This document shows, in pieces, positions 41,470-52,900 of a stretch of DNA of 64,000 nt; position 1 is the stretch's first letter; each line of letters starts with the position of its first letter. The notes under the pieces are model-generated. The model did no database searches. It was given only the letters and a program-made list of their open reading frames with translations, and was not told where the DNA came from. Made by a program: the position numbers and the translations under genes. This stretch comes from Variovorax sp. TBS-050B (GTDB lineage Bacteria; Pseudomonadota; Gammaproteobacteria; Burkholderiales; Burkholderiaceae_C), in assembly GCF_029893635.1 (NCBI RefSeq), contig NZ_JARXYR010000002.1:620001-684000 (forward strand), in the 5' to 3' direction.

Positions 41470-43569
41470 ATGAACCACGCCATGCACGCCTCCCTCCGCC
41501 ACGCCGCGCGCCAGCGACGGCCTGCCGCGCGCGGACGGATGCGCGGCTCGGTGGTGGTGAACGCCATCATCGCCGTCTCGCTGGTGCTGATCGTGCTGAT
41601 CGGCACCCAGGTGGGCTACATGTTCTACGTGAAGCGCGAGCTCCAGAAGACCGCCGACCTCGCGGCGCTCTCGGGCGCGCAGGCGGTGCAGCCCGCGAGC
41701 TGTACCGATGCCAGCGCCGCGGCGGTCGCCAACGCGGCGCAGAACATGCCCGCGCTGCTCGCGCCGGTGAGCGCGGCCGAGGTGCAGTGCGGGCACTGGG
41801 ATCCGGCGGCCCATCCGGCGCCGCTGCATTTCGGCACCCCGTCCGCGGGCCAGTACCTGAACGCGGTGCGCGTCACGCTCACGCGCACCGCGCCGCTGCT
41901 GCTGCCGGCGCTGCCGGGCAACCCGGCGTTCGCGATCAGCGTCGAGGCGCTCGCGGCCAAGCGGCAGCCGCTCGCATCGCTGAGCATCCGCAGCACCCTC
42001 GCGACGGTGGACACGCAGCGCTCGGTGCTTCTCAATGCGCTGGTAGGCGGGATGCTCGGCGGTTCGCTGAGCCTGTCGGCCGGCGGCTGGCAGGGCCTGG
42101 TCGATTCGCGCATCCGGCTGCTCGACTTCCTGGACCAGCTCAAGCTGGACCTCGGCATCAGCACCGCGGGCTATGACGGCGTGCTCGGTACCGACGTGAA
42201 TGCCGGCGTGCTGCTGCAGAGCATGATCAAGGTCATGGAGCGCGGCGGCGCGACCGCGAACGTCGCGGTGCAGGCCCTGCAGCAGATCGCGCTCGCGGCG
42301 CAGGCGTCGCCGGTGGCGCTCAAGCTCGGCGAACTGCTCGACGTGGCGACCGGCACCGACACCGCCGGCCTGCAGACCGACCTGCAGCTCTTCGACCTGG
42401 TGCAGGGCGTGGTGCAGCTCGCGAACGGCAAGAATGCGCTGGCCGCCGACATTCCCGTCAGCCTGCCGGGCATCGCGGGCGTCACCGCCAAGGTGCGCGC
42501 GATCGAGCCGCCGCAGGTGTCGGCGGTGGGCAATCCGGCGCTGATCGATCCGAGCCAGGGGGTGAGCGATCCGAACCGGATCTACGTGCGGACGGCGCAG
42601 GTGCGGCTGCTGCTGTCAGTCAACCTGAGCGGGCTGAGCAACGTCGTTTCGAATCTGCTGTCGGCCGTGACGGCGGCGATCTCGCCGCTGATCAATTTCC
42701 TCGAGAGCGTGGCCACGCTGAACCTGGGCACCATCGTGTCCGATCTGGTCGGCACCATCGCCTGCGGCGGCATTCTTCCGGCCTGTGCGGAAACCAAGGT
42801 CATCTATGCCTCGGCGCTTTCCGCTCCCATCGACGTCAGCCTCAGCTCGGGCAACGGCGCCGCACTCGTCACGGGCCACACCTGCGGCGTGGGGGAGAAC
42901 AAGACCCTCGCCGTGCAGGCCTCCACCAGCGTGGCACAGCTTCACATCGGCAAGGTGACGAACCCCTTCTCTTCGTCCGCGCCGGCCTTGGCGGAGCCCG
43001 TGGAACTGATCGAGATCGGCTACAGCGTGGCGAGGTTCGACTCATGCCTGCTCTCGCTGATCTGCTCCGGCAAGAAGTGGAAGAATGCGGCCGGCACCTT
43101 CGTGACGGACCCGGCCAGCGCGAAGAAGAACGTCATCTCCGGCCTCGGCCTGTCGGTCAACGCCGACGTGGGCGGCAGCGCGGGCGGTCAGGCGCTCAAC
43201 TACGCCGCGCCCGCGGCGGCGAACCTGCCCGAGATCGATGCCGCGCCCTACGACGGCCCCGGGCTCGATCCCTCGTTCCAGCCGCTCAGCACGCAGTCGC
43301 TGGTGCAGAGCCTCGGTCCGGCGCTCGGCAGCGTCAAGGTGCAGGCGTATGCCAGCAGCACCAGCGGCGTGCTCGGCCCGCTGCTCAACGGCACGCTGGG
43401 CCTCGTGAGCGGCCTGCTCAACACGCTGCAGAACATCGTCAAGGATGCCCTCGCCCCATTGCTCGACCCCGCCGTCAACCTGCTGCTGGACCTGCTCGGC
43501 ATCGACCTCGCCAGGGCCGAGGTCGGCGCCCGCCTCTCGTGCCACCGGGGCGTCGAGCTTGTCTACTGA
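41470..43569 (+). CDS. tadG: TadG-like pilus-associated protein
   Basis: 699 residues. An N-terminal membrane helix (VVVNAIIAVSLVLIVLIGTQ) with the TadE-like follow-on MFYVKRELQKTADLAALSGAQAVQ is typical of TadG/DUF2134 proteins. The long periplasmic or surface region is beta-rich and Leu/Val/Ser-rich with scattered cysteines (GTIACGGILPACAETK). No clear vWA MIDAS is seen. The protein ends with the hydrophobic stretch VSGLLNTLQNIVKDALAPLLD and a short Cys-containing tail. Confidence 0.8.
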   Translation: MNHAMHASLRHAARQRRPAARGRMRGSVVVNAIIAVSLVLIVLIGTQVGYMFYVKRELQKTADLAALSGAQAVQPASCTDASAAAVANAAQNMPALLAPVSAAEVQCGHWDPAAHPAPLHFGTPSAGQYLNAVRVTLTRTAPLLLPALPGNPAFAISVEALAAKRQPLASLSIRSTLATVDTQRSVLLNALVGGMLGGSLSLSAGGWQGLVDSRIRLLDFLDQLKLDLGISTAGYDGVLGTDVNAGVLLQSMIKVMERGGATANVAVQALQQIALAAQASPVALKLGELLDVATGTDTAGLQTDLQLFDLVQGVVQLANGKNALAADIPVSLPGIAGVTAKVRAIEPPQVSAVGNPALIDPSQGVSDPNRIYVRTAQVRLLLSVNLSGLSNVVSNLLSAVTAAISPLINFLESVATLNLGTIVSDLVGTIACGGILPACAETKVIYASALSAPIDVSLSSGNGAALVTGHTCGVGENKTLAVQASTSVAQLHIGKVTNPFSSSAPALAEPVELIEIGYSVARFDSCLLSLICSGKKWKNAAGTFVTDPASAKKNVISGLGLSVNADVGGSAGGQALNYAAPAAANLPEIDAAPYDGPGLDPSFQPLSTQSLVQSLGPALGSVKVQAYASSTSGVLGPLLNGTLGLVSGLLNTLQNIVKDALAPLLDPAVNLLLDLLGIDLARAEVGARLSCHRGVELVY

Positions 43570-43584
43570 TTCACGTACTTCCTC

Positions 43585-44997
<1,413 letters not shown>

Positions 44998-45013
44998 CCC
45001 GCCGCGAGGGGCC

Positions 45014-46579
45014 TCAGCGCGCGGAGAGACGCGGGGTGCTGCGCAACACCGCCGCCGAGCTGGCGGCGCTCCGGTCCACCACCGGCTCGCTCGCACACGC
45101 CGCATTGCTCGAGATGCACAGCATCGAGAGCATCCCGTCCTCGCTCAGCGCGGGGCGGCTCGGGGGGCCGAAGATGCGGTCGATCCAGGGGCTGCCCGCT
45201 TCCGGGTCGATGCGCAGCTCGCCCACGGTGCGCGCGAGGCGCAGCTCGGTGATGCGGAGGTCGAACACCGCATCCACGTAGTCGAACAGCAGGTTGTAGT
45301 AGTCGAGCTGCGCGTCGAGCACGTTGGGCAGCGTCTCGCGGCCGAACTCCATCAGCCGGCGCCGGCCGCGGAAGGCCTGGCCCGAGGTGCTCACGGCTTC
45401 CATGAGCTGGCGCTCGCGCTCGCGGCCCGAGACGGTGCGCGCCCACGAGGCCGAGGTGAGTTCGAGCAGGTTGAGGCGAACGCCCTCCAGCTTGGCTTCC
45501 TGGTTGGCCACTTCGGCCAGCGCGGACTTGAGCCGCAACTGGCGGTCGAAGCCGTTGCCGAAGTTCCAGTTGAGCTCGAAGGCCGCGCGCGTCGGGTCCT
45601 GCGGCGACACGCCGCGCGGATCCTTGCTCTTCACGACCACCGCATCCACCGTGGGCCAGATGCTGGCCTCCTGCTGCTCGACGAGCGCCTGGGCGCGCGC
45701 GACGCGGTTCTTGGCCTCGGCGATCTCGGTGCTGCGTTCCTCGGCGCGGCGCAGGGCTTCCTCGCGCGAGGCGATGCGCCAGTAGGCGGGCGCTGCAAGC
45801 ACGGGCAGCGAGGCCGCGTCGGGCATGAAGCGGAAGTAGGTGTTGAACTTGGCGAGCGCCTCGTCGCGCTGCGCCTCGAAGTCGGACTCGCGCGCGGCCA
45901 CGCTGGCGCGGCGCGAGGCGGCCATGTTCAGGTCGTTCTCGCCGGCCGCGCCGAGCGCGACTCGCCGGGCCTCGATCCGCGAGAGCTCGGCCACCAGCTC
46001 GGTGGACTTGCGCGCGATCTGCTTCTTGAGCTCGAAGCGCTGCACCTGCAGGTAGGCGGTGAGGGCATCCAGCACCACCTTCTGCGAGGTGGTGACCACC
46101 GCCTCGTCGTCGGCCTGGTGGCCCGCTTCGGCGGCGCGCAGCGCGGCGCTCATCGCGCCGCCGTCGATCACGCTCACGCGCGCCTCGGCGGTCAGCACGG
46201 TGTAGTTCTGCGACCTCGCATCGGCCGCGCCGCTGTTGTAGCTGCCCGAGGCGGTGCCCATCTTGAAGCGCGGATAGCGCGCCTTCTTCGCGGTCTCGAC
46301 GCCGAAGCCGCTGGTGTTGGCCGCCGCCTGCGCGGTCTGCACTTCGGGGTATTCCTGCGACAGCGCGATCAGCGCCTGCTTCACGCGCTGGGCGTAGCTC
46401 GCGGCACCGAGCGAAGGCGTGGAGAGGCGGCGCGCGGGCGCGAGCCGGGCGGGTGCCTCGTTCGCGTTCTGTGCATCCTGCGCCGCCGCGACCAGCGGCG
46501 CCAGCGCAAGGCTCGCGCACAGCGCCGCGCACAGCGCGCCGGTGCCGCGGCGCCGGCCTGTCGAGTGGCGCGCGCTCAT
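45014..46579 (-). CDS. TolC-family outer-membrane protein of a type I secretion system
   Basis: 521 residues with a signal peptide (cleaved near VAAAQ). Two OEP repeats are visible (SYAQRVKQALIALSQEYPEVQTAQAA; LRITELRLARTVGELRID). TolC trimers form the outer-membrane exit channel and connect to the HlyD-like protein encoded directly upstream (start overlaps its stop by ATGA). It carries a ~50-residue C-terminal extension with a Cys pair. It is similar to LapE/BepC-type exporters. Confidence 0.9.
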   Translation of the reverse strand: MSARHSTGRRRGTGALCAALCASLALAPLVAAAQDAQNANEAPARLAPARRLSTPSLGAASYAQRVKQALIALSQEYPEVQTAQAAANTSGFGVETAKKARYPRFKMGTASGSYNSGAADARSQNYTVLTAEARVSVIDGGAMSAALRAAEAGHQADDEAVVTTSQKVVLDALTAYLQVQRFELKKQIARKSTELVAELSRIEARRVALGAAGENDLNMAASRRASVAARESDFEAQRDEALAKFNTYFRFMPDAASLPVLAAPAYWRIASREEALRRAEERSTEIAEAKNRVARAQALVEQQEASIWPTVDAVVVKSKDPRGVSPQDPTRAAFELNWNFGNGFDRQLRLKSALAEVANQEAKLEGVRLNLLELTSASWARTVSGRERERQLMEAVSTSGQAFRGRRRLMEFGRETLPNVLDAQLDYYNLLFDYVDAVFDLRITELRLARTVGELRIDPEAGSPWIDRIFGPPSRPALSEDGMLSMLCISSNAACASEPVVDRSAASSAAVLRSTPRLSAR

Positions 46580-47892
46580 GGTTCGCGGAAGGCTTCGCGC
46601 CGCAGCTTGAGCACGGGACGCAGGATGTACCAGATGAACGGATCGGTGCCCACCTTCAGGTCGACCTCGGATTCCATGCCGGCGGTGATGCGGTTCTCCT
46701 TCTGCCCGACCCAGGTCTGCTCGGTGCTGACCAGGATGCGGTAGTAGGGCGCCGCGTTGGCGATGGCGGGATCGCGGTCGGCGTCGGCCGCCACCAGCGT
46801 GACCTTGCCGTCGACCGCGCCGTAACGCAGGTAGTCGTAGGCCGTGATCTTCACGCGCGCGCCCTGCCCGATCTCGACGAAGCCGCGGTCGTTGGGATTG
46901 AGCCGCGCCTCGATCATGACCTCGTCCTTGTCGGGCACCACTTCCATGATCGGCTCGCCGGGCTTGATGACCCAGCCCGGGCTCGCGCTGCGCAGCCCCT
47001 TCACGATGCCGTCCGCGGGCGCCTTCACGACGGTGCGCGAGCGCTGGGTGCGCGCCCGTGCGAGGTCCTCGTTCAGGCTCGCGAACTGCCGCTCGACGGT
47101 GGCCAGTTCGTCGGAAGCGCGGCGGCGGAAGCGGCCCTCGGCCTCGGCCATCTTGGCCTCGGCCTCGGTGATCGCGGCACTGGCCGAGATGGCGCCCTGG
47201 CGCGCGACGGCGAGTTCGCTGCGCACGCCCTCGACCAGGCGGCGCTTCTCGAGCACCTCGACCTGCCCGACCAGCTTCTCGCTGAGCAGTTGCTCGGAGA
47301 TCTCGAGTTCCTTCTGCATCAGCGCCAGCCGGTCGTTCAGGCCCTTGACCTTGGCCTGCTGCTCGAGCTGCCGGCTGCGCGCCTGCTCCAGGCCCGAGAC
47401 CGCGCCCGCCATCACGCCGCGCTGCTCGAGCGCGCGCGCCTGGTAGGCGCCGACCTCGCCATCGAGCACGCTGGCGTCGATGTCGGCGGCAAAGCTCTCG
47501 CGCTTGAGCGGCTGGCCGCGGCTCTCGGCCATGAGCCGCACGCGCGTGGCCTGCGTGGCCGCATGGCGGGCGGTGAGTTCCTCGAAGTTGAGGCCGCTGC
47601 CGCCGAGGTCGATCTCCACCAGCGACTGGCCCTGCCGCACCCGGTCGCCCTCCTTCACCAGCACGTTGCTGACGATGCCGCCTTCCAGATGCTGGATCGA
47701 CTTGACGCGGTCCGACGGAATCACCCGGCCCGGCGCCACCACCACGGTCTCCATGGGAAAGCCCAGCCCCACCACGGCGAGCAGCGCCACCACGCCGCCG
47801 ATGATCCACTGGCGCCGCCGGCCTGCCGGCGATGTCTGCGCCGCGCGCTTGTGTTCTTCGTCCTGAAGAATCTGCGGCAAATCCGATTTCAA
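46576..47892 (-). CDS. HlyD-family type I secretion periplasmic adaptor
   Basis: 438 residues from TTG at 47892, chosen because AGGGGA lies 8 bases upstream and no in-frame ATG exists nearby; it begins after the ABC gene stop. One N-terminal membrane helix (WIIGGVVALLAVVGLGFPM), a lipoyl half (GRVIPSDRVKSIQHLEGGIV), a long coiled coil (~110-290) and the second lipoyl half (ADGIVKGLRSASPGWVIKPGEPI) match HlyD/LapC. It bridges the ABC transporter and TolC. Confidence 0.92.
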   Translation of the reverse strand: MKSDLPQILQDEEHKRAAQTSPAGRRRQWIIGGVVALLAVVGLGFPMETVVVAPGRVIPSDRVKSIQHLEGGIVSNVLVKEGDRVRQGQSLVEIDLGGSGLNFEELTARHAATQATRVRLMAESRGQPLKRESFAADIDASVLDGEVGAYQARALEQRGVMAGAVSGLEQARSRQLEQQAKVKGLNDRLALMQKELEISEQLLSEKLVGQVEVLEKRRLVEGVRSELAVARQGAISASAAITEAEAKMAEAEGRFRRRASDELATVERQFASLNEDLARARTQRSRTVVKAPADGIVKGLRSASPGWVIKPGEPIMEVVPDKDEVMIEARLNPNDRGFVEIGQGARVKITAYDYLRYGAVDGKVTLVAADADRDPAIANAAPYYRILVSTEQTWVGQKENRITAGMESEVDLKVGTDPFIWYILRPVLKLRREAFREP

Positions 47893-47911
47893 GATCGCTG
47901 TCCCCTGTAGT

Positions 47912-49747
47912 TCACGCCATCGAACGGTTCGCGGCCGTGCCCGGCCCATGCGCGCCGTCGGCGCCGTCCTCGGAATCGGTCAAGGCCACGAGGGCCTTCT
48001 TCACGCCGAAGAGCTTCGGCACCATGACGGCGGCCGTGCCCTGCTCCACGTTGCCCTGCCCGGTCACGTGGTAGACGGTGGTCGCGGCCGACACGATGCG
48101 CAGCGAATGCGTCACCACCACCACGGTGCGCACCTTCGCCACCGCGAGCAGCGTGGCGAGCAGCGCGCGCTCGCTCTGGAAGTCGAGGTCGTTGCTCGGC
48201 TCGTCGAGCACCAGCACCGACGGCTTGCGCAGGAAGCTCATGGCCAGCGCCAGCTTGCGCCGCTCGCCCACCGAGAAGCCCACGCCGCCCTCACCCACCA
48301 CGGTGCGGTAGCCGTCGGGCAGCCGCGAGATGAAGTCGTGCGCGCCCGAGAGCTTGCAGGCCGCCACCACCTGCTCGTCGCTCTGGCCGGGCGCGGTGCG
48401 GCGCATGGTGTCGATCAGCGGGCCGCCGAACCAGTAGACCTCCTGCGAGAGGTAGCTGATCCAGCGCGACAGCTCCTCGCGGCCGAACTGCGAGAGGTCG
48501 TACTCGCCGATGCTGATGACGCCGCGCGTGGGCGTGTACAGGCCCGACAGCAGCTTGACCAGCGTCGACTTGCCGGCGCCGTTGCGCCCGACGATCACAT
48601 GCAGACCGCCCGGGCCGATGTCGAGGTCGACGTTCTCCAGCACCGGCTTGTGCGCCTCGGCGTCGAAGCCGAAGCTCACGTCCTTGAGCGTCACGCGGCC
48701 GAGCGGCTGCGGCAGCGTCATGCCGGTGGGCGGCTTCTCGACCGGCTCGGCCAGCACCTTCTCGAGGCGCTTCGCCGCTTCCTTGGCGGCGGCCAGCGAG
48801 CGCCAGCTCGACACCAGCCCCGCCACCGGCTGCAGCGCCTTGAGCGCGAGCATGTTCGAGGCCACCAGGCCGCCGACGGTCATCCACTGCTCCATCACGG
48901 CCACTGCGCCCACCGTGACGACGATGACCGAGAACACCGTCAGCAGCACCGTGGTGCCGTCGCGCGCGGTCTCGATCTGGCCGTTCTTGCTGAAGCTCTC
49001 GCCGAGCCAGTCGTTGTAGGTCTGGCGCCACATCTCGACCGTGGGGCCGTCGTTGGCCTGTGTCTTGAGCGTTTCGCGCGCATTGCAGATCTCCGCCGTC
49101 ATGCGGTCGAGGCCGCGGCCGCGCTGCACTTCCTCGACGCGGCCGGTGCGCACCTCGTCGGCCCACCACCAGGCCAGGAAGGCCATGATCGCGAGGAACA
49201 GCGCCACCACCGGCAGCACCGGCAACGCCACGATGCCGATCACCGCGAGCGCGAAGACCGCCATCGGCAGGTCGAAGATCGATTGCGCGAGGCCGCCCGT
49301 GACGGTGCCGCGCACCGAGGCCACGTCGCGGAAGTACTGGTGCCACACCGAGGCGGGCCGCGATTCGAGCATGCGCAGCGGCCGGCTCAGCATCGAGTGC
49401 AGCAGCGCGCCGGACACGCCGTGGTCGATGATCGCGCCCGCGTTGCGCAGCATGCGCGAACGCCGCGTGCGCAGCCAGAACTCGATGCACAGGAAGAACA
49501 GGATGCCGCTCACCAGCGCCGCCAGCGTCGAGACGCCGCTGCGCGACAGCACGCGGTCGTACACCTGCAGCAGGAAGATCGAAGGCAGCAGACCGAAGAG
49601 GCTGATCGGCAGCGACCGCCATGCCGCGCTCTTCACCAGCGGGTAGGCATCGCGGAATGCCTTGTGCAGCGCGCCTGCGTAGGGACTGCCGCCCGGCTCC
49701 TCGGGCAGGTCGGCCACCAACTGGGTGGGCAGGAGAAACTTGATCAT
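47912..49747 (-). CDS. Type I secretion ABC transporter, fused permease-ATPase
   Basis: 611 residues: a short N-terminus without a C39 peptidase, a six-helix membrane domain (~50-320), and an ATPase (~350-570). Walker A is GRNGAGKSTLVKLLSGLY, Q-loop region YLSQEVYWF, Walker B VLVLDEPSNDLD and H-loop VVVTHS. The signature motif is unusual, GVGFSVGERRKLALA in place of LSGGQ. It should export the large repeat protein encoded upstream. Start: ATG at 49747, preceded by GTTAC direct repeats. Confidence 0.9.
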   Translation of the reverse strand: MIKFLLPTQLVADLPEEPGGSPYAGALHKAFRDAYPLVKSAAWRSLPISLFGLLPSIFLLQVYDRVLSRSGVSTLAALVSGILFFLCIEFWLRTRRSRMLRNAGAIIDHGVSGALLHSMLSRPLRMLESRPASVWHQYFRDVASVRGTVTGGLAQSIFDLPMAVFALAVIGIVALPVLPVVALFLAIMAFLAWWWADEVRTGRVEEVQRGRGLDRMTAEICNARETLKTQANDGPTVEMWRQTYNDWLGESFSKNGQIETARDGTTVLLTVFSVIVVTVGAVAVMEQWMTVGGLVASNMLALKALQPVAGLVSSWRSLAAAKEAAKRLEKVLAEPVEKPPTGMTLPQPLGRVTLKDVSFGFDAEAHKPVLENVDLDIGPGGLHVIVGRNGAGKSTLVKLLSGLYTPTRGVISIGEYDLSQFGREELSRWISYLSQEVYWFGGPLIDTMRRTAPGQSDEQVVAACKLSGAHDFISRLPDGYRTVVGEGGVGFSVGERRKLALAMSFLRKPSVLVLDEPSNDLDFQSERALLATLLAVAKVRTVVVVTHSLRIVSAATTVYHVTGQGNVEQGTAAVMVPKLFGVKKALVALTDSEDGADGAHGPGTAANRSMA

Positions 49748-49788
49748 GGGAAGGCCGATCCGTCGGCAATGACGCCGACGGTCATTAT

Positions 49789-49809
49789 CGACTGTTACCC
49801 GACTGTTAC
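49789..49809. promoter_or_regulatory. Direct repeat of CGACTGTTAC upstream of the type I exporter
   Basis: CGACTGTTAC occurs at 49789-49798 and again at 49800-49809, an 11-bp period that puts both copies on one face of the helix. On the minus strand each reads GTAAC, the box seen before flp and the adhesin gene. It lies 42 bp before the ABC gene start. No -24/-12 promoter was found between them. Confidence 0.5.
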
Positions 49810-49826
49810 AACAGCCAAATCACGCA

Positions 49827-49967
49827 TCAGGCGAGCGCAAGTGCAACGTTGGCGCAGAGCAACATGCACAGCAGCCATGCGCAGAGCAGCTGGACCCAGC
49901 CGAGCCACCAGCGCCGCGGTGTCGGCGCATGCTGGCGGGACAGGAAGAGGGACATGTCTTGTTTCAT
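49827..49967 (-). CDS. 46-residue single-helix membrane peptide
   Basis: MKQDMSLFLSRQHAPTPRRW leads into a hydrophobic helix with WVQLLCAWLLCMLLCANVALALA. The ATG overlaps the stop of the upstream MurF-like fusion gene (ATGA), so translation is probably coupled. The positive residues before the helix predict the N-terminus in the cytosol. Small membrane peptides accompany Mur-ligase-like enzymes in poly-gamma-glutamate capsule operons (CapB with CapE), which makes a partner role plausible but unproved. Confidence 0.6.
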   Translation of the reverse strand: MKQDMSLFLSRQHAPTPRRWWLGWVQLLCAWLLCMLLCANVALALA

Positions 49968-52900
49968 GGCAGTGCTTTCAAAACCCGGGCGAGCCGGGAC
50001 AGGCCGACGCCTGGGGAACTCTTGGCCAGCACCCAGTCGCCCGGCTGCAGCAGGCCGCCGAGCGCGGTCGACAGGTCGGCCACGTCGACGAACCAGTGCG
50101 AACGGACCTTGGTGCGGATGCGCGCATGCAGCCCGCGCATCAGCGGGCCGCACAGCAGCACGCGGTCGGGCTGCGAGGCGAGCAGTTCGGGCTCGAGGTC
50201 GAGGTGGTGGCGCTGTGCGGCAGGGCCGAGCTCCTGCATGTCGCCGAGGATCGCCACGCGGCGCGCCGGCTCGCAGGGCGCCTGCGACAGCAGTTCGAGC
50301 GCGGCGCGCATCGAGCTGGGGTTGGCGTCGTAGGTCTCGTCGATCAGCTTGAAGCTGCCGCCGCCGATGTGGATGGTGTGCAGCGCGCCGCGGCTGCCCG
50401 GCGGCTCGAAACCGGCGAGCGGCTCCACCGCCGCTGCGAGCTTGAGCCGCATCGCATGCAGCGCCGCCAGCGTGGCGACGGCGCTCGCGCCCATGTGGCG
50501 CCCCGGCGCATTGAGCCGCAGCTGGAACGGCTCGCCGAGCACCGACACCTGCACCTCGCCGTGATCGAACGCGACCAGCCGCACGTCGGCATCCCGGTGC
50601 GCGCCGTAGGTCACGATCTGGAGCTGGTGCGCCATGGCGGCCTCGGCGAAGGTCGCGAACTCGGGCAGGTCGCGGTTCAGCACCGCGGTGTCGCCGGGCG
50701 CCATGCCCTGGAAGATGCGGCTGTCCTGGCGCGCGGCCGCCTCCGAGGGACCGCGGTGCTTCTGCGCCGCGGCCGACAGCCCGGTGACCACCGTCAGCAT
50801 CGGGCGCACGAGCTGCGTCAGCGCGGGCAGGTTCGGCGAACCCATCTCCAGCACCCAGTAGGCGGCGCGGCGCGGCATGCAGGTCAGGTTCCAGGCCATG
50901 CCCGAGGGCAGGCTCACGTTGCCTTCGGGCTGGCCGACCTCGCCCCAGACGCCGAGCGCATCGGCCAGCATCGCGGCGACGGTGCCGCTCGCGGTGCCGC
51001 TGCCCACCACGCCGCAGACGCGGCCCGCGAACTCGGTGCGCGCATGCGCGCCCAGGGCCAGCACGGCCTGCGGCACGTTCGGCACCTGGAGCACGGGCAC
51101 GCGCTTGTCGAGGTGCGCCGAGGCGTCGGTGCACAGCACCGCGGCCGCGGGCTGCAGCACGCCCTTCAGGATGACGGCGGCCAGCGGCGCCTTGGAGGGC
51201 CGCGCCTGGTGCTCGAACACCACGCGGCCCTTGCGCATGAAGGAGCGCTGGGTCACGCCGGTGGCGCGCCAGCCCTCGTCCGGCTGCACCACCCATTCGC
51301 CGCCGGTCACGCGGCCCATCTCTTCGGCGGTCCAGTCGGCGCCGTCGTCCCTGGCGCCGCCGGCGCCCGGCAGCACCGGCCGCTCCAGCAGGTAGCGGTG
51401 GTAGGCGACGAAGCCCGAGACGTACTGCCCCACGTCGTCGATGCGCACGCGGAAGGCATGGTGCCGGATGAAGAAGGCGCCGGCGACGGCCGAGGGACGG
51501 CGGAAGTACATCGCCATCTCGGGCCAGAAGAAGCCGTTCTGCAGGTAGTGGGCGCGGTACTCGAGCGCGCGGTAGAACTTCTCGGTGTCGAGCTCGTCGA
51601 GCAGGTGCCGCATGGCCGCCATGCCCTCGAGGCGCTGCAGCATCTGCTGCGCGGCCAGCATGAGTTCGAGCAGCGTCGGGAAGGTGGTCTTCCGGTCGAG
51701 CACGAAGTCGAGGTAGCCCGCGACGTTCTGCAGCCCGAAGCGGAAGTACCTCTCCTGCGGGCTCCAGCGCACGAGCTCGTTGACCGCGCGGCTGAGCCAG
51801 TGGTCGTGCGCCTGCCAGTGCTGGCCGGCGATGAAATGGTCGAAGGCCTTCTCGACCACCGCGAGCCAGCGCGGATCGCGCGTGAGGCCGTAGAGGCGCA
51901 TGAGCGCGAACACCGCCTCGCCCTCGTGATGGACGGCGCGCGACGCCTGCTTGAGGCGCAGGTCGGCGGCCTGCACCACGTGGTCGAAGCGGCCGGTGGC
52001 GGCATCCTGCAGCGAGGCGATGCCCAGCGCCAGCTTCTCCAGCAGCGGCAGCCAGCGGCGCATTTCCATCGCCTCGGAATGCGCCACCAGCGCGAGGATC
52101 GCCGCGGCGGTGCCGCCGAGCGTGATCTCGTCGCCCTCGACCAGGAACGCGGCCTCGGTGCCGTCGGCGAGCCGGTACTCGCGCACCAGGCTGCTCGCCA
52201 GCGGATGCAGCGCACGGTCGATCGCGGCGCGCAGCTTCTCGTCGCGCGTGAGTTCCCACGCCTCCACCATCGTGCTCACCACGCCCGCATGGCGCATCGC
52301 GTCGTAGGTGGGAATGCGGCGGTCGAAGCACGGGAAGTAGCCCTGGACGAAGAGCCCGTCTTCCTGCACCTGGCGCGCGAGGTAGGCCGTGCCGCTGCGC
52401 ACGAGTTCGAGCGCCGAGGACGGCGTGAGCGCCGGTGCCTGGCGGCGCCCCGCATCGAGCCCCGTGCCCACGAGCTTGTGCACCACGCCGTCGGCCTGGC
52501 AGAACACGCCGACGGTCGCGAGCAGGTAGACCTGGTGGTCCGCGCGCAGGTCGAGCCCGAGCGGGCGTGCGAAGCGCGCTTCGGCATAGAGCTCGCAGTT
52601 GCGCTTGTTCACCACCGCATGCGCGATGGTCGAATCGCCGCTGAGCATCGCGTTGGCGTTGAGCTCCTGCTCGGTGAACGCGGTCGCGAAGTCCTGGTCG
52701 AAGGCCAGGCCGAGGCGGAAGTAGTTGCGCTTGACGGCGGCGAGCTGGGCCTTGAACTGCGCCCAGTCCATCGGACTCGCGCCCTCGACCCAGTCGATGC
52801 GCAGCCACGGCGAGACGATGCCCGAGGCGCGCACCCAGCGTGCCACGGCGTCGGCGCCTTCGCGCCAGGCGGTTTCGAAGTCGGCCGCGCGCGCATGCAC

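Noticed and set aside
49748..49788. A third sigma-54 promoter for the ABC transporter gene
   Set aside because: No GG-N10-GC pair with correct orientation lies between the GTTAC repeats and the ATG.
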